A stretch of DNA of 64,000 nt from Adiantum capillus-veneris (Eukaryota > Streptophyta > Polypodiopsida > Polypodiales > Pteridaceae). Numbering within the stretch: the first letter of the stretch is position 1; every line of letters starts with the position of its first letter. Shown here piece by piece: positions 11,187 to 23,480 of the stretch. The stretch is taken from contig CM043953.1 of NCBI GenBank assembly GCA_014529385.2, positions 62,061,872-62,125,871 on the forward strand. Reading direction: 5' to 3'. The notes beneath the pieces are model-generated. The model was not told where the DNA came from. It worked only from the letters and a program-made list of their open reading frames with translations, and ran no database searches. Both the position numbers and the translations under genes were made by a program.

Positions 11187-12621
11187 GTGCAAGACATTAA
11201 TATGTTGACTGAAAATAATGATGTCTTTTATGATGCACAACAAACTCTATCTTTGCAGAGTTCTATGCTAGCTAAAATCCTTGTTAGTGGTGAAGTATCC
11301 CATACATGGATTCTTGATTCGGTACTTCGTTGTATGCCACACCTCATAGGCATTGGTTTACTACATAATACGAGGAAACCATTGGCTCTATTACACTTGG
11401 TGACAGTTACTCTTGTGACATTGTTGGCGTAGGTGATATTGCCATGATTATGGCAAATGGGATGAAGTTTATCATTCATAATGTGCATCATGTTCCAGCC
11501 TTGACATGCAATCTGATTTCGGTTGGATGTCTTGATGACTTGGGTTACAAAGTCACTTTTCATCAACAGTCTTGGTGGGTTGCAAAGGGTCATCTTATTA
11601 TAGCCCATGTTTCTAAAGTTGGTTCACTTTATCCTCTTTATGTATCTGATAAAAAGAGTGTTCTACATACGAGGAAACCATTGGCTCTATTACACTTGGT
11701 GACAGTTACTCTTGTGACATTGTTGGCGTAGGTGATATTGCCATGATTATGGCAAATGGGATGAAGTTTATCATTCATAATGTGCATCATGTTCCAGCCT
11801 TGACATGCAATCTGATTTTGGTTGGATGTCTTGATGACTTGGGTTACAAAGTCACTTTTCATCAGTAGTCTTGGTGGGTTGCGAAGGGTGGTCATCTTAT
11901 TATAACCCATGTTTCTAAAGTTGGTTCACTTTATCCTCTTTCTAAAGTTGGTTCACTTTATGCTCTTTATAGCCCATGTTTCTAAAGTTGGTTCACTTTA
12001 TCCTCTTTATGTATCTCATAAAAAGAGTGTTCTTTTTGTAACCGAGCTACCAGCCATTGCTTTGTGGCATAGCCGGTTAGGACATATGTCAAAAAAGGGA
12101 ATGGAGACCCTCTCTCGTTTGGGATACTTACCGTCTTTGTCATTTTTTAATTTTCCCTTTTGTGAGCATCATCAATATGGAAAGCGAACACAGACACATG
12201 GTACACATTCTTTTGACAAGGAAAGAAAACCTTTAGAGCTCGTGCACAATGATTTATGTGGGCCTATGCTTTCTAAATCCCATGGTGGTGTGCCCTATTA
12301 TGTTACATTCATTGACGATGCAACACGACATGTTTGGGTGTATGCCAAGAAGTCTAAAGATGAGACCTTTTCTTGCTTCAAGAAGTTCTTATCCAATGTT
12401 GAAACTAATTCTGAACATAAGTTGAAAGCTTTGCGCTCAGATAATGATGGAGAATATGTCTCCAAAGAGTTTACAGACTTTTGTTCAAGTAGGGAAATTA
12501 AGCGTGAGTTTACAGCTCCTTATACCCCTGCACAAAATGATGTTGCGGAACGAATGAATAGGACCATACAAGAGAGGATTATGTCTATGCTATCACATAC
12601 TAATTTACCGCAAGCATTTTG
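11187..12621 (+). pseudogene. pol: Copia protease region and integrase N-terminal part, with internal duplication
   Basis: A degenerate aspartic-protease motif (WILDS, near 11308) precedes a GAG-pre-integrase zinc region at about 12060-12180 (LWHSRLGHMSKKGM, then C-x2-H-rich sequence). The integrase core follows: HNDLCGPM (first Asp), KALRSDNDGEYVSKEF (second Asp) and PYTPAQNDVAERMNRT (Glu). A direct duplication of about 299 bp (11370-11640 and 11669-11942) and a cluster of about 30-bp repeats at 11910-12010 disrupt the frame. It stops at 12621, where a gypsy element inserted; the next part of the core resumes at 18283. Confidence 0.8.
11370..12010 (+). repeat. 299-bp tandem duplication plus short direct repeats inside copia pol
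   Basis: ACGAGGAAACCATTGG starts both 11370 and 11669, and the following roughly 270 bp are nearly identical. The phrase TTTCTAAAGTTGGTTCAC then occurs several times between 11908 and 12000. The few differences show the duplication is recent relative to the element's decay. Confidence 0.9.
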
Positions 12622-12780
12622 TGTCAGGACAAGGGCAAGGCCAGGGAGTCACGGACTGGGCCAGGGGACAGACTAGGCAGTGTGGACATGGGAATCCGGC
12701 TAGGGAAAAAGGCTAGGAGCCTTCCTATATAGTGGGAGGTTGGGAGGTGGATTCCAGGGTCTAGTCACCCATGCTTTACA
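12622..12780 (+). mobile_element. 5' LTR of nested gypsy, with primer site just after
   Basis: Starts TGTCAGGACAAGGG and ends CATGCTTTACA. A TATA-like CCTATATAGTGGG occurs near 12723. The primer site TGGTATCAAGAACC starts at 12782, matching the alternate form of the Met-tRNA 3' complement. The 3' copy at 18191-18277 differs by only a few bases over 87 bp. Confidence 0.88.
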
Positions 12781-13562
12781 CTGGTATCAAGAACCAAGTT
12801 GCTTGATTTTTTTTTGGGACACAAGGGCATGGAGAGCCCTACCTTTTTGGAGCTCTCTTGCATGTGCATGAAGGTATGTCTTCTCCCCATCGTGGCCTTG
12901 ATGAGAAGGAGCATGTGGGCAACACCGCTTGCAAGCAAGGCTGACAACGGGAGCATCTGCTCGGCACGCCTCGAGTTTGGCCTTGAATGGTGTGCCCGAC
13001 TCTGCTTATCAAAAAACGTTTCTTCAGCGACCCCATTGGAGCACCACACAGGGTGCTGCGAGTTCCCTGGTCTATTCGGTGGCCTGCAGCAGCGGCCATA
13101 ACCGTTTACAATAAGTGTTTTTCACACTTTTCCTAAGGCCCACAAAATTGGGCAAATTTTTTTTGAACTTAGGGTGCATGCCCACCCCGGAACACACCCT
13201 TACAAGACGAAAGGCATCTTGGCATATCACAAGAGAGTCACGGACTCGATTCACAGCATCCCGTTCAATAGGAAAAGAATAAATAACCTACAGAATTTTG
13301 CAATTAAATCTTGGTACAACAAGGGCAACATAATCTTGCCAACGGGCTGCGAACATCTTTAAACAATGTCAATGTCTTGTTCCTCCTTTAAAATTGCAAA
13401 AATGATCGCATCGCATCAACATTCATTGATGACGACTCTTTCACATCAATCTCCAACATAATTAGCAAGGCTAATTATCGACTGCGGTACCAATTATGAC
13501 TCCGGATTCTTTTTCAACTCAACATATTTTTTTTTCTATTCCTTCCACTGCACGGTGTTGCC

Positions 13563-16500
13563 ATGGATTCAGATATTAATATGACTTTTGATTTTGAGCA
13601 TCATACGTCTGATCCTACCCATGATAGCTTGCGGCCGGATGCTCTCATGGAGAGTGCCCGCGACGCTACGGTAGGTGACGACGCTTATAAATTGCTTGAT
13701 ATTCAAGAATTTTGTGCACTTCAGACACGCATATCAGTAATGGAAGGAAATTTTGCATCTCTAAATGAAAAAGTCACTAGATTATCTACATCAATGATAC
13801 AACTTACACAGCAGCAGGCCAAGGGCCCTGTTTTGACACATACATGCAGGAGCATGCAGCTACTCATGGACAAGGCCTTCTGATCATGGACAAGGTCCAT
13901 CTCTAGATTCTTTGCACACACTCACTGCCAAGGAGGTGGATGCCTTGTTGAAAAACACCAAACCACCGACTTTTAAGGGCGAAGACCGAGATCGCAATAA
14001 GGATGCAGTGAATATCTTTCTCAGCCAAGTGGGATGGAGTTCATGCCTTACGGCGTACTCTGGACGCAGTCAGAGCACTGCAAACAAGTTTAATTTTGAA
14101 AGGCAAGGCCTACAAATGGTGGATGTCTCTCAAGGAGAAGAATATCATACCACAGAGTTGGGCAACCTTTGAGGTTATGTTTCGAAAATAATTTCTGCCT
14201 ACAAATGAAACAGATCGCAATTGGACGGCTTGGAACACGTGTTCCATGTGCCAACACCCATCATTGGTTGAATATATCACTCACTATCGAGATTTTATCC
14301 TCAAGTTAGAAGGACTGGATACCTTTCAACAAGTACGTGGGTTTATCCGCGGTCTGACGCCAGAGTTTAAGAAGCACGTCAAGACTCAGGACCCTAAAAC
14401 ATTGAGGAGGCCATAGTGAAAGCACACATTCATGATGATCCGGATGAAAAGAAATCACATATATAATAACGTGCCTGCTAATACACATGGTAATACACGC
14501 ACACATTATGGGCACAATAAAAGGAAATTTATAGTAGCCAATTCTGAAGCAGCAAAAAAACCCAAGGGGTCCCGTGGTCCTCTCTCTTCTAAGGACTTTG
14601 ATAAGGTTTAAAAAGAGAAGTTATGTTTTCAATGCTCGGGAATCGATCATGGAAAAAAGGATTGTCCCAAGGGGAAATCTGCTGCCCAAGGCAAGGAGAA
14701 AGCAGTGCACACGGTGCAACTGCTGCCTCTTGAGTCTTCCTCACAATTCTCTACAATGGAATTAAGTAACACACACCAAGGTGGTGCATGAATGCTGTCT
14801 CACAGCTTCCATGTGGCAATAGACCTTCGGACCACATGAGTTAGTACTTATATACGTATCTCTGCAAGGGCACAAGGTGCGCATCTTGGTAGATGACGGT
14901 GCTACTCACAATTTCATTAACTATGGATTGGTGAAAAAACTCAAATTTCCTCAAACATCAAGTTCCCACCGCTACAAGGTAGCAATGATGAATGGATATG
15001 ATGCCAAAATCTAGGATACTCAAGTCCGAGATGTACTGTTGGAAGTACAAGGCTACTCAACATCCTTGGATTTTCAAGTTATGAACATGGAGAGGGCAAA
15101 CGTGGTCCTTGGTAGGGAATGGTTGCATAGCCTAGGACCATCACTGAAGCATAGCTATGAGCACAACAGCTTGATGTTTGAATTCCATGGCACACATGTG
15201 TTGTTGTTAAGAGAGAAGGATATGCCTTCTTCACCACTGATATGTACAGCTGAGCTTATGCAGCTCGTCTTTGATAATGAAATAGATCGGGTTTTCTTGT
15301 GTTACTCACTGTCTCATTTTCTATCTAACATTGAATCTGTTGAACATTCTCAATGTCGCATGCTTCTCTCTCATCTCTTCCACCAATGGCTACTTCTCAA
15401 CAAGCAAAGGTTGCTAGTGATTTAAAAAATTTATTAAAGGAATTTCACGATGTTTTTCCTAATGATTTGCCATCAGGATTACCGCCGACATGATCGGTGC
15501 AACATAGCATCGATGTGCTTGCAGGTAGTAAACCAATCAGTAAACCACCCTACCGCATGAGTTACTCTGAAGCTACTGAGGTGGAACGTTAGCTTGCTGA
15601 CTATCTTAGCAGAGGGTTTATCCAACCCACTTCTTCACCATGGGCTTCTCCTATCCTATTAGTGAAGAAAAAAGATGGTAGTATGCGCATGTGCGTAAAC
15701 TATCGTGGCTTAAATACGGTTACTGTTAAGAACAAGTACCCATTGCCATACGTGGATGAGTTGTTCGACAAGCTCACTCATGCTCGTATTTTTACAAAAA
15801 TAGACTTGTGGTCGGGTGATAGGGTTATCACCAAGTACGTATTCGACTTTTTGATATACCCAAAAGTGCGTTGCGAACAAGGTTTGGACACTACGAGTTT
15901 TTGGTTATGCCTTTTGGGTTAACCAACGCGCCCGCAACATTCGTGACACTTATGGATAGTGTCTTGAAGCCGTACTTGGGTAAATTTGTCATCGTTTTTC
16001 TCGATGACATTCTAGTATACAATGATTGTGAAGAAGAACACTTACAACATCTGAGGCAGGTGTTCAAATTGTAACGAAAAAATCAATTAGCTGCCAAGGA
16101 ATCTAAGTGTGATTTTCTAAAGGAGGAAATTCACTATCTTGGGCATGTTATTTTGGCTACTGGGCTACACATGGATCAATCCAAAGTGGATACCATCCGG
16201 TAGTGGCCTTCTCCTAAAAATTTGGAAGAGTTACAGATTTTTAAAGGATTTGTAGGTTTTTATCGAAGGTTATGCTAATATTGTTGTTCCCATGACGGAC
16301 CAACTGAAAGGCAAAGGCAAAGCTTTTCAGTGGGGACCCGCTCAACAGACTAGTTTTGATACGCTCAAGGATGCATTAGCTACAACTCCAATTCTAGATA
16401 TTGTAGATCCTTTGAAACCATTCATTTTGTAAATGGATGCCAATGACCTTGCTATTGGAGCAGTCCTGCTACAAGAAGAGCGCCCAATTGCATTTGAAAG

Positions 16501-18190
16501 CAAGAGGCTTGATTCAACATAGCAAATATTATTCTGCTTATGAACGCGAACTCTATTCAATAGTGTCTACTTTGAAAACATGGCGACATTATTTGTATGG
16601 TACTCAATTTGAGATTGTGTTTGACCATGAAAGCATTAAATGGTTTACACAACAAACCGATTTGAAGGGTAAAAAAGCCATGTGGGCTGAGTTTCTTCAA
16701 GAATATGATGCAAAGCTCTAGTATCGTAAAGGACGATACAATGTGGTGGCTGACGCTCTTAGTCGTATGCCTGAGATCGATTCTCTCTTGTTCACGGAAC
16801 TTTGTAGTGAGTTTTTGGATTCTCTTAAGGGAAAATACAAGCAAGATGATGCATATTCCAAAGTGTGGAGCCATGTACAAATGAGGGATCCTTCTCACTC
16901 CAATGATGGTAGTGTATTGTTAACCTCCACACACAGTTCTCCTCTGTCGAGTGATGAACTACAGCGATGGAAGAATTTTACCATTGACAATGGGTACCTA
17001 CTCCATAAGGGGAGAGTTTGTGTACCAATGGACACAGACATTCGGTGCCAAATTCTTTATGAATGTCATGACAGTCCAAGTGCAAGGAACCCGGGTATTA
17101 TAAAGAATTATGCTCTAGTATGAAGACAGTTTTACTGGCCAGGTTTACATGGCTTTGTTCAAGATTATGTCTCACATTGCCAACAAAAATGTCAAGTTAA
17201 CAAAGCAGAGTGCCTGAAAGGAGGAGGAATCTTACACCCTTTGGAGATTCCCAATGGTAAATGTGAAAGTATCTCTATGGATTATATTGTGGGTTTACCA
17301 ACCACTGTACGAGGTCATGACTCAGTATGGGTAGTCATAGACCGGTTGACTAAACTATGTAAGTTTATTCCAACCAAATAGACGATTAAGACTAGAGAAT
17401 TAGACAAGTTTTTTGTGAACAACCTATACAAGTTGTATGGCTTGCCAAGTAACATTGTTAGTGATCATGATCCCAAGTTTAACAGTCATTTTTGGAGGGC
17501 TGTGTTTAAATGATTGGGTACACAACTCAACCTCAGTACAGCCGATCATCCAAAAATGGATGGTCAAACTGAACGAGTTAAACAAGTGCTAGAGGGTATG
17601 CTACGTGCATATGTTAGCAAGAAACAAACAGACTGGGAAGAATATCTACCTCTTCTTGAGTTTGCTTACAACACTGCTAAGCATGTCATGACTGGATTTA
17701 GTCCTTTCATGCTCATGTATGGCTTTCAACCTAGGTCACTTGTTACGGTAGGGTTGGCAACCGAAAAACTCCAACAGGTTAAGGATTTTCTCTCCAACAT
17801 GGATATGCTGGAACTCGCTTGTCAAAAATCCGACAAGCACACGATCCATATATAAGAAGTACGCTGATGAGAAATGTCGGCAAGTTACCTTTGAGGAAGG
17901 GGAGGAAGCATTTTTACGTGTGCCAGAGCATTTAGAAAGTCTAAAACTGGGCCAACACTTAAAAAATCTCCACGATATTGTGGGCCTTTCAAAATACTCA
18001 AGTAAGTGGGTGATCGTGCCTACAAACTATTGTTGCCTACACATTCTCGTATCCATCCGGTGTTTCATGTAAGCCGTCTACGTAAGTGACTACATGGGGA
18101 CGACAACGTCATTGACCAACAGATTCTGGTCGATTATGTTCAACCTCCTACCTTACCCCATGAACCTAAACAAATTCTTGACTATCATGA
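13563..18190 (+). pseudogene. gag-pol: Gypsy gag-pol remnant (Gag, protease, RT, RNase H, integrase, start of chromodomain)
   Basis: Reading across frameshifts: Gag starts at 13563 (MDSDINMTFDF) with a capsid-like region at 13950-14400 and a zinc knuckle CFQCSGIDHGKKDC near 14626. The protease motif is LVDDGATHNF near 14890. RT spans about 15640-16075 and retains the active-site motif FLDDILVY. RNase H lies at 16437-16760 (YSAYERELYSIV, then VADALSRMPE). The integrase has its zinc region near 17070-17210 and the core Asp positions MDYIVGLP and SDHDPKF. The C-terminal part ends at about 18190 inside a chromodomain lead-in (PHEPKQILDYHD). At least a dozen stops and frameshifts make it inactive. 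The 780 bp between LTR and Gag are non-coding leader. Confidence 0.88.
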
Positions 18191-18277
18191 TTCCGGCTAG
18201 GGAAAAAGGCTAGGAGCCTGCCTATATAGTGGGAGGTTGGGAGGCGGATTCCAGGGTCTAATCACCCATGCTTTACA
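18191..18277 (+). mobile_element. Truncated 3' LTR of nested gypsy
   Basis: Matches positions about 12693-12780 of the 5' LTR from TCCGGCTAGGGAAAAAGG to the terminal CTTTACA. It joins coding sequence directly, which marks an internal deletion. Confidence 0.9.
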
Positions 18278-18282
18278 TTTTG

Positions 18283-18454
18283 GGCTGAAGCATTATACAT
18301 AGCCGTGTACTTGATCAATAGATCACCACATGCTTCATTACAGTTTCATGTACCTTTGGAGTTATGGTCAGGAAATAAATTGTCTTATGAAAAACTCCAC
18401 ACATTTGTCTGTGAAGCTTATGCATATGTACCCAAGGAGTTGCGTGCTAAGCTA
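18283..18454 (+). pseudogene. pol: Copia integrase, continuation between the two nested insertions
   Basis: Starts immediately after the TTTTG duplication and reads as the conserved copia stretch ending the integrase core (ALYIAVYLINRSPHASL, then VPLELWSGNKLSYEKLHTF). It is cut at 18454 by the TRIM-like element and continues at 20299. Confidence 0.9.
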
Positions 18455-18611
18455 TGTTGGGTTCAAGCCCTTTGCTGGTCAGTGGGAAAAGCCTCTTATA
18501 GGCATGCAGTAAAGTTCAGCTAAAGTAAAGGTTGCATGGCAAGAGAGAACTCTATTTAAAGACCTTTTTTATAGAAAAATATAGCGTTATTTTTGTTGCA
18601 TCTCTGTGTCG

Positions 18612-18650
<39 letters not shown>

Positions 18651-20188
18651 CAACTTGTTCTATTATGCTCCCATGGCTATCCTCCGGCTCCATCCACCAT
18701 AGTAGCCCAAAGTTACAACAACTGGTATCAGAGCCTTGAGATGGCGACTATGCAAGGCATGAAAGCGACCTCCTTTTAAGCATTTTTTTTTTTTTGTCCA
18801 GCTTCGGTGCTCGCTGCTGCAGGTGATTCGTCTTCCTCCTACAGAGAGCCTTCACAAGGCGAGTCCTAGGCAAGCGAGAAGATCTTAGTGCTGGCAAGAC
18901 AAGGCGCCGTTGAAGTGACACAGACGTCAGCTCAAGAGGGGGCCATAGGCACAGAAAGTTGGGAGAGGTTGAGTCATTGCAGGCGGACAGGCAATTCAGG
19001 CTCGCGTCTCAAAATGCTGCTAGCAGGCGGCAGTTGAAGCTGGTGTTGGGTTTTCAAGCCGGTGCTCCTCATATGCTGCATAGCACTGCCAACTGTCAGC
19101 TCCTCCATCGCGATCTCTGTCTGCGCTATTACTGCGTTACAAAAGATATTTTTTTTTGTGTTGATTTTCACATTGCAAGCAAAGGGCCACCTGGTTTGGT
19201 CTTCAACGCCCTATCCAAGCGGGTATTCACACACAGTGTGATAACTCATACATAAAGCCATTCACACCCCATAGTCCGGCATATCAGTCAGAGTATTGCA
19301 GTCTCGGCGTATGAGACTAAGTTTGCTAGTGAGTGGCGAGATGACGTGTGATGTGGAGATGAAGAAAGGTGACATGATGATGGTGCCCAAGAATTATCCT
19401 ATCATGGTGCAAGCGAAGATTTGGAGCTATGTTGTTTTATATGCAGCATCAGCTGTCATGCATGGATGTTCGCTTCAAAAATGCGGTATACGACTTCAAA
19501 TTCAAAGCTCATGCAGCAGGAAAGGAAAGCTCATTCAACGGTTTGCTCAGAACACTCGACATATACACAGTCCAAAATTTTATTCTATTTTTCTTGTTAG
19601 GTGTCATAGACTTATGGTGTGTCTATTGTAAAAAACAATCATATATTTCATGTCAAAAGCCTTGTTTTTAGCTTATCAAATGTCAGTTACAGCCATGTCC
19701 AAATATGTACGGGATATAGACATTGCCATCCATAAATGGTAAGACCTCCCAATTTTTGTCAGTTCTCAGCCCATTTTTGTTGCATTCTCATGAGGTTACT
19801 GCGTACACCATAAACCCAAGGTTTGGAAGTGAACCAAAAACTCCATTTTGGTAGCTAACTTTTTTTGACCTACACCCTATCTGTTCAAGGGGGGGTTACT
19901 AATCTTGCACCAGGTTATGGATACACCAGAAATCCTTGGTTGTGAGAAAACCTAAAACTCACGGTTGCCGACTATACCAAAAACTTCAGGTATCATGAGT
20001 TGCTTGTCCAGTTCGGGCTTGAGGGGGGGATTGTTGGGTTCAAGCCCTTTGCTGGTCAGTGGGAAAAGCCTCTTATAGGCATGCAGTAAAGTTGAGCTAA
20101 AGTAAAGGTTGCATGGCAAGAGAGAACTCTATGTAAAGACCTTTTTTATAAAAAAATATAGCGTTATTTTTGTTGCATCTCTGTGTCG

Positions 20189-20223
<35 letters not shown>

Positions 20224-20293
20224 CAACTTGTTCTGTTATGCTCCCATGGCTATCCTCCGGCTCCATCCACCATAGTAGCCCAAAGTTACAACA
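18455..20293 (+). mobile_element. TRIM-like LTR element, 1.84 kb (target duplication AGCTA)
   Basis: The LTRs are 18455-18720 and 20032-20293, both TGTTGGGTT...TTACAACA with an internal (CT)n run. They differ at about four positions outside the microsatellite, so the insertion looks younger than its host. AGCTA flanks both sides (18450-18454 and 20294-20298). The primer site TGGTATCAGAGCC lies at 18723-18735 and a polypurine tract (GCTTGAGGGGGGGA) ends at about 20030. The 1.3-kb interior has no Gag or Pol motif; short open frames there show no recognisable domain. Confidence 0.93.
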
Positions 20294-20298
20294 AGCTA

Positions 20299-21701
20299 GA
20301 TCCTAAGTCCAGAAATGCATCTTCATTTGCTATGGTGTAGATGGTCAATTTGGCTATCATTTATGGGATCCAAAAGTCAATCAGTGATCCGCAGCAGTGA
20401 TGTTGTCTTTAATGAGACTAAGATGCATAGACAACCAGTGAAAGAGGTTGGTTTTTGAAAAGTGATCTTTTTTAAAGTATCACCTCCTGTCTAGACAGCT
20501 GCCGAGCCACATGCTAGTATGAGTTTTGATCATCCGTGGAGATCTCAAAGAGTCTCACATCCGCCAAATTGTTTTGTTTTAGGTGTGGATTTGTTTTGCT
20601 AATAGATAGTGGTGAGCCTTCTTGTTACAAAGAGGCTATGCTAGCCAATGATAAAGTTCAATGGGAACATGCTATGAAGAGGGAGTTGTCCAGTATTGCA
20701 AAGAATAAAACATGGAAACTCATTCCGTTGCCAAAAGGTAGGAAAGCATTGCCTTGTAAATGGGTTTATAAGAAGAAGATTGACAATTACAAAGCTCATT
20801 TAGTGGCAAAAGGTTTCAAGCAAGAATATGGTGTCAATTTCGAGGAAATCTTTTCTCAAGTGGTCAAGATGACCACACTGAGAACGTTGCTTGCTTTGCT
20901 TTCCACTGAAGATATGGAGCTTGATCAAATGGATGTCATTACAACTTTCTTACATGGTGATCTTGAGGAAGAGATTTATATACAGCAACCTGAAGGGTTT
21001 GTGGTAAAGGGAAAGGAACATTTGTTATGTAAGCTTCTAAAAAGTCTTTATGGCTTGAAGCAATCATCCAGAAAATGGTATCAAAAGTTTGATGCATTTA
21101 TGCATTCCCTATGCTATAAGCGCAGTAATGAGGATCCATGTCTTTACGTGAAAAGAAAACCCAATGGACAGCTTATTATGCTTATCCTTTATGTAGATGA
21201 CATGCTTATTGCTGTTCATTTCCAAGAAGGACATTGCTCACTTGAAAACCAAGCTTAAAAGTCAATTTGACATGAAAGATTTGGGTGATGCCAATCACAT
21301 TTTGGGTATGCCATTACTCATGACCGTAAGAAGGGGTTGTTGTACCTTTCTTAAAAAGATTATGTGCACAAGTTTCTTGATCGTTCAACATGCAAAAGGG
21401 GAAGGATTTGAGTACTTCATTGCCTGCATATTTGAAACTTAGCAAGAACGACTATACAAAACCTGCTGAGAAAAAAGTTGTGATGGCTAAGGTTCCTTAT
21501 GCTTCAGCTTGTGGTAGTCTCATGTATGCCATGGTGGCTACAAGACTTGACATTGCACATGCAGTGGGAGATGTCAGCAGATTTATGTCTAACTGTGGTA
21601 AAAGCATTGTGATGTTGTCAAGTCGATTCTCAAATACTTGAGTGGCATTGCAGATAGACATTTATGCTATGGTCGTGGAGAGTCATCCATTCAGGGATTT
21701 G
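20299..21701 (+). pseudogene. pol: Copia integrase C-terminus, reverse transcriptase and partial RNase H
   Basis: It starts with the integrase C-terminal signature (LDPKSR, then an IFIGY-like segment in shifted frames). The RVT_2-type reverse transcriptase opens at about 20620: EAMLANDKVQWEHAM, KCKWVYKKK-like, LVAKGFKQEYGVNFEEIFS, LDQMDVITTFLHGDLEEEIY, and the catalytic LYVDDML near 21190. A frameshift near 21225 leads into the connection and RNase H region (MKDLGDANHILGM, GSLMYAMVATRLDIAHAVG). RNase H stops at about 21700 near GESSIQGFV, where it runs straight into the LTR; roughly 150 residues are missing. Confidence 0.88.
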
Positions 21702-21871
21702 TGCCTAAGTGCAAAAGATAGAGAAGAAAGAAAGGGGACACACAATGTGTGTCGGCTCTCCCCCTCCAATCTGTGTGTGTGGCTATGGTGGTATGCGTGT
21801 GTGTGTGTGTGTGTGCGTGTGTGCGCATATTCATCTTCCTCTTCCGCTGTGCTCCCAACTCCTCTTCTTCA
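21702..21871 (+). mobile_element. 3' LTR of the copia element
   Basis: Begins TGCCTAAGTGCAAAAG directly after coding sequence and ends CTTCTTCA. It is 26 bp longer than the 5' copy, mainly because of a (TG)n expansion at about 21800-21825. The absence of a polypurine tract immediately upstream indicates a deletion at this junction. Confidence 0.72.
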
Positions 21872-21879
21872 ATTATAAG

Positions 21880-23480
21880 CTATTCAACAACTAATATTGC
21901 TATATTGAGATGGATTGCACACATAGAGTCCTTGAAACCAGAGTTCAAGCACATTGCGGGTCAAATGCACTTGAGTATTTTTCAAAAGATCATGCAAAGG
22001 GTGATCATGCTTGCAAGACAAATGAACTTGAGTCTTTTATAGAAGATATTTATGAGGGTGATTGTCTCGGGTGCTACTTAATTACTTTGACAAGACATGA
22101 TGGTCGGTGTGAACAAGAGTTGACATGGATACGTAAAAAGGCATATGGATACTCTTAGAAAAATGGATACCTATGGAAGCATCCAAAACAAAGAAGTGCT
22201 ACACCACACGTGGTTGTTTTTTATGAAGAGACTTAGTTGAAGCTCATTCGAGAGTTTCATGAGAGTTTATGGGGATGACATCATGGTGTATGGCCAAAAT
22301 TTTCTCAATTAAAAGAAGCTATTGGTGGAAAGGTGTGTACAAGGATGTAGCCCAATTTGTGGAATCGTGTGGTACTTGTCAAATATATTCAAATGTTAGG
22401 CATCATGATGGGCTACATCCTACTTACCCATTGTCCATGCATTATAAATGGGCAATAGAACTAGCTAGTATGCCTTTGGGATTGTGGAAAATGTGTTACA
22501 TAGTGCTTGTAAGAGAAGACTTGACTAATCAAGGGGAAGGTTGAGAACTATAAACAAATGGCATGCAAGTTTCTTTTGGAAGACTCCATTTTTTGCTATG
22601 GATGTGTTGGAAACATAGTTGCTGACAAGGGAGGATTGGATGATGAAAAAACAAGGGAATTCTTCTCTAGATTGGGAATAAAGCTTGCTCTCACTATTAC
22701 TTACAACCCTAAACGTAACGGAAAAAAGAATGTGGACATCCTCCATTAATCAAAGTTCTAGCTAAGTCTTGCCGAGGTAGAGTTGGTGAATGGCCAAAGC
22801 TATTGTCATGTGCTTTTGTGGGCTGATATTACAACACATAGCTTAGTATATGCATATTGAGTTAATATATGGACTGTAGCCTCTGATACCAATTGAGGCT
22901 ATGATTCCAATATGAATGTATTAGCTTGGGAGGATGGAATCAATAGGGATAACCTTCTTGCATTGTGTATACAACAACCAAAACAAAGACTTGAAGATAT
23001 TGATTTTGTTGAAAGCATTTGAAAGAAGCAAGATTGAAGAACAAAGACAGGTTTGACAAGAGGCACATGCTTAGAACAAATCCTATTGAAGAAGTTGACT
23101 GGGTGTAGGTTTATGAAAATAGTCTTGATAACCAACATACTACTACGATAAAGTTAACAAAAAGATGGTTTGGCCCATACATTGTCAAGCGTGTGTGGGA
23201 ATGCGACTTACATAGTATGTGAGTTTGATAATACCGAGAAGAAAATATTAACTGTAGAAAAAAGGATCAAGTTGTTCAAAAGAAGAAGTGCAATGATCCA
23301 TTTGATGCACAAGAAAATCAGGAAGATGATCTTGACAATGTACTAGAAGAGGCTCAAGAAAGTGAGGATCCAGTGCCATCGAATCAAGTGATGATGAATA
23401 TGAAGTTGCATTGCATGTTGACCTCAATCCTGGGGGGTTCAATATGTGTAAAACTACCATATCACGTGCGTTCAAGACAT
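21880..23480 (+). pseudogene. Ty3/gypsy RNase H end and integrase remnant
   Basis: RNase H-type sequence (ILRWIAHIESLKPEFKHIAG) at about 21895-21960 is followed by an integrase zinc region near 22315-22400 (YWWKGVYKDVAQFVE, SCGTCQIYSNVRHHDG). The core follows in broken frames (VADKGG, then LGIKLALTITYNPKRNGK near 22675). The tail (VEKRIKLFKRR) is near 23255. Many frameshifts are present. The copia element sits immediately upstream, so it may have inserted into this gypsy copy, although matching gypsy sequence is not evident before 9231. Confidence 0.75.

Larger units (their letters stand above)
12622..18277 (+). mobile_element. Nested Ty3/gypsy element (5.66 kb, target duplication TTTTG)
   Basis: TG...CA ends are flanked by TTTTG at 12617-12621 and 18278-18282. 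The 5' LTR is 12622-12780 (159 bp) and the primer site begins at 12782. The 3' LTR is partial, starting at about 18191, so the first 70 bp, the polypurine tract and the end of the chromodomain region are deleted. Excision with one TTTTG makes the host copia integrase frame continuous, which confirms the boundaries to the base. Confidence 0.93.
9231..21871 (+). mobile_element. Ty1/copia retrotransposon carrying two nested elements
   Basis: The copia element runs 5' LTR, Met-tRNA primer site, gag, protease/integrase and RT/RNase H, then a 3' LTR. It is interrupted by a gypsy element at 12622-18277 and a TRIM-like element at 18455-20293. Removing both with one copy of each target duplication gives continuous copia integrase sequence. 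The order GAG-INT-RT is diagnostic of copia. The last part of RNase H and the polypurine tract are missing. The flanks share only ATTA, so the outer target duplication is not firm. Confidence 0.85.

Noticed and set aside
12799-13114. Open frames just after the primer site of the nested gypsy as an accessory gene
   Set aside because: Several overlapping frames on both strands are equally long, with no motif or start context; leader sequence is the simpler explanation.
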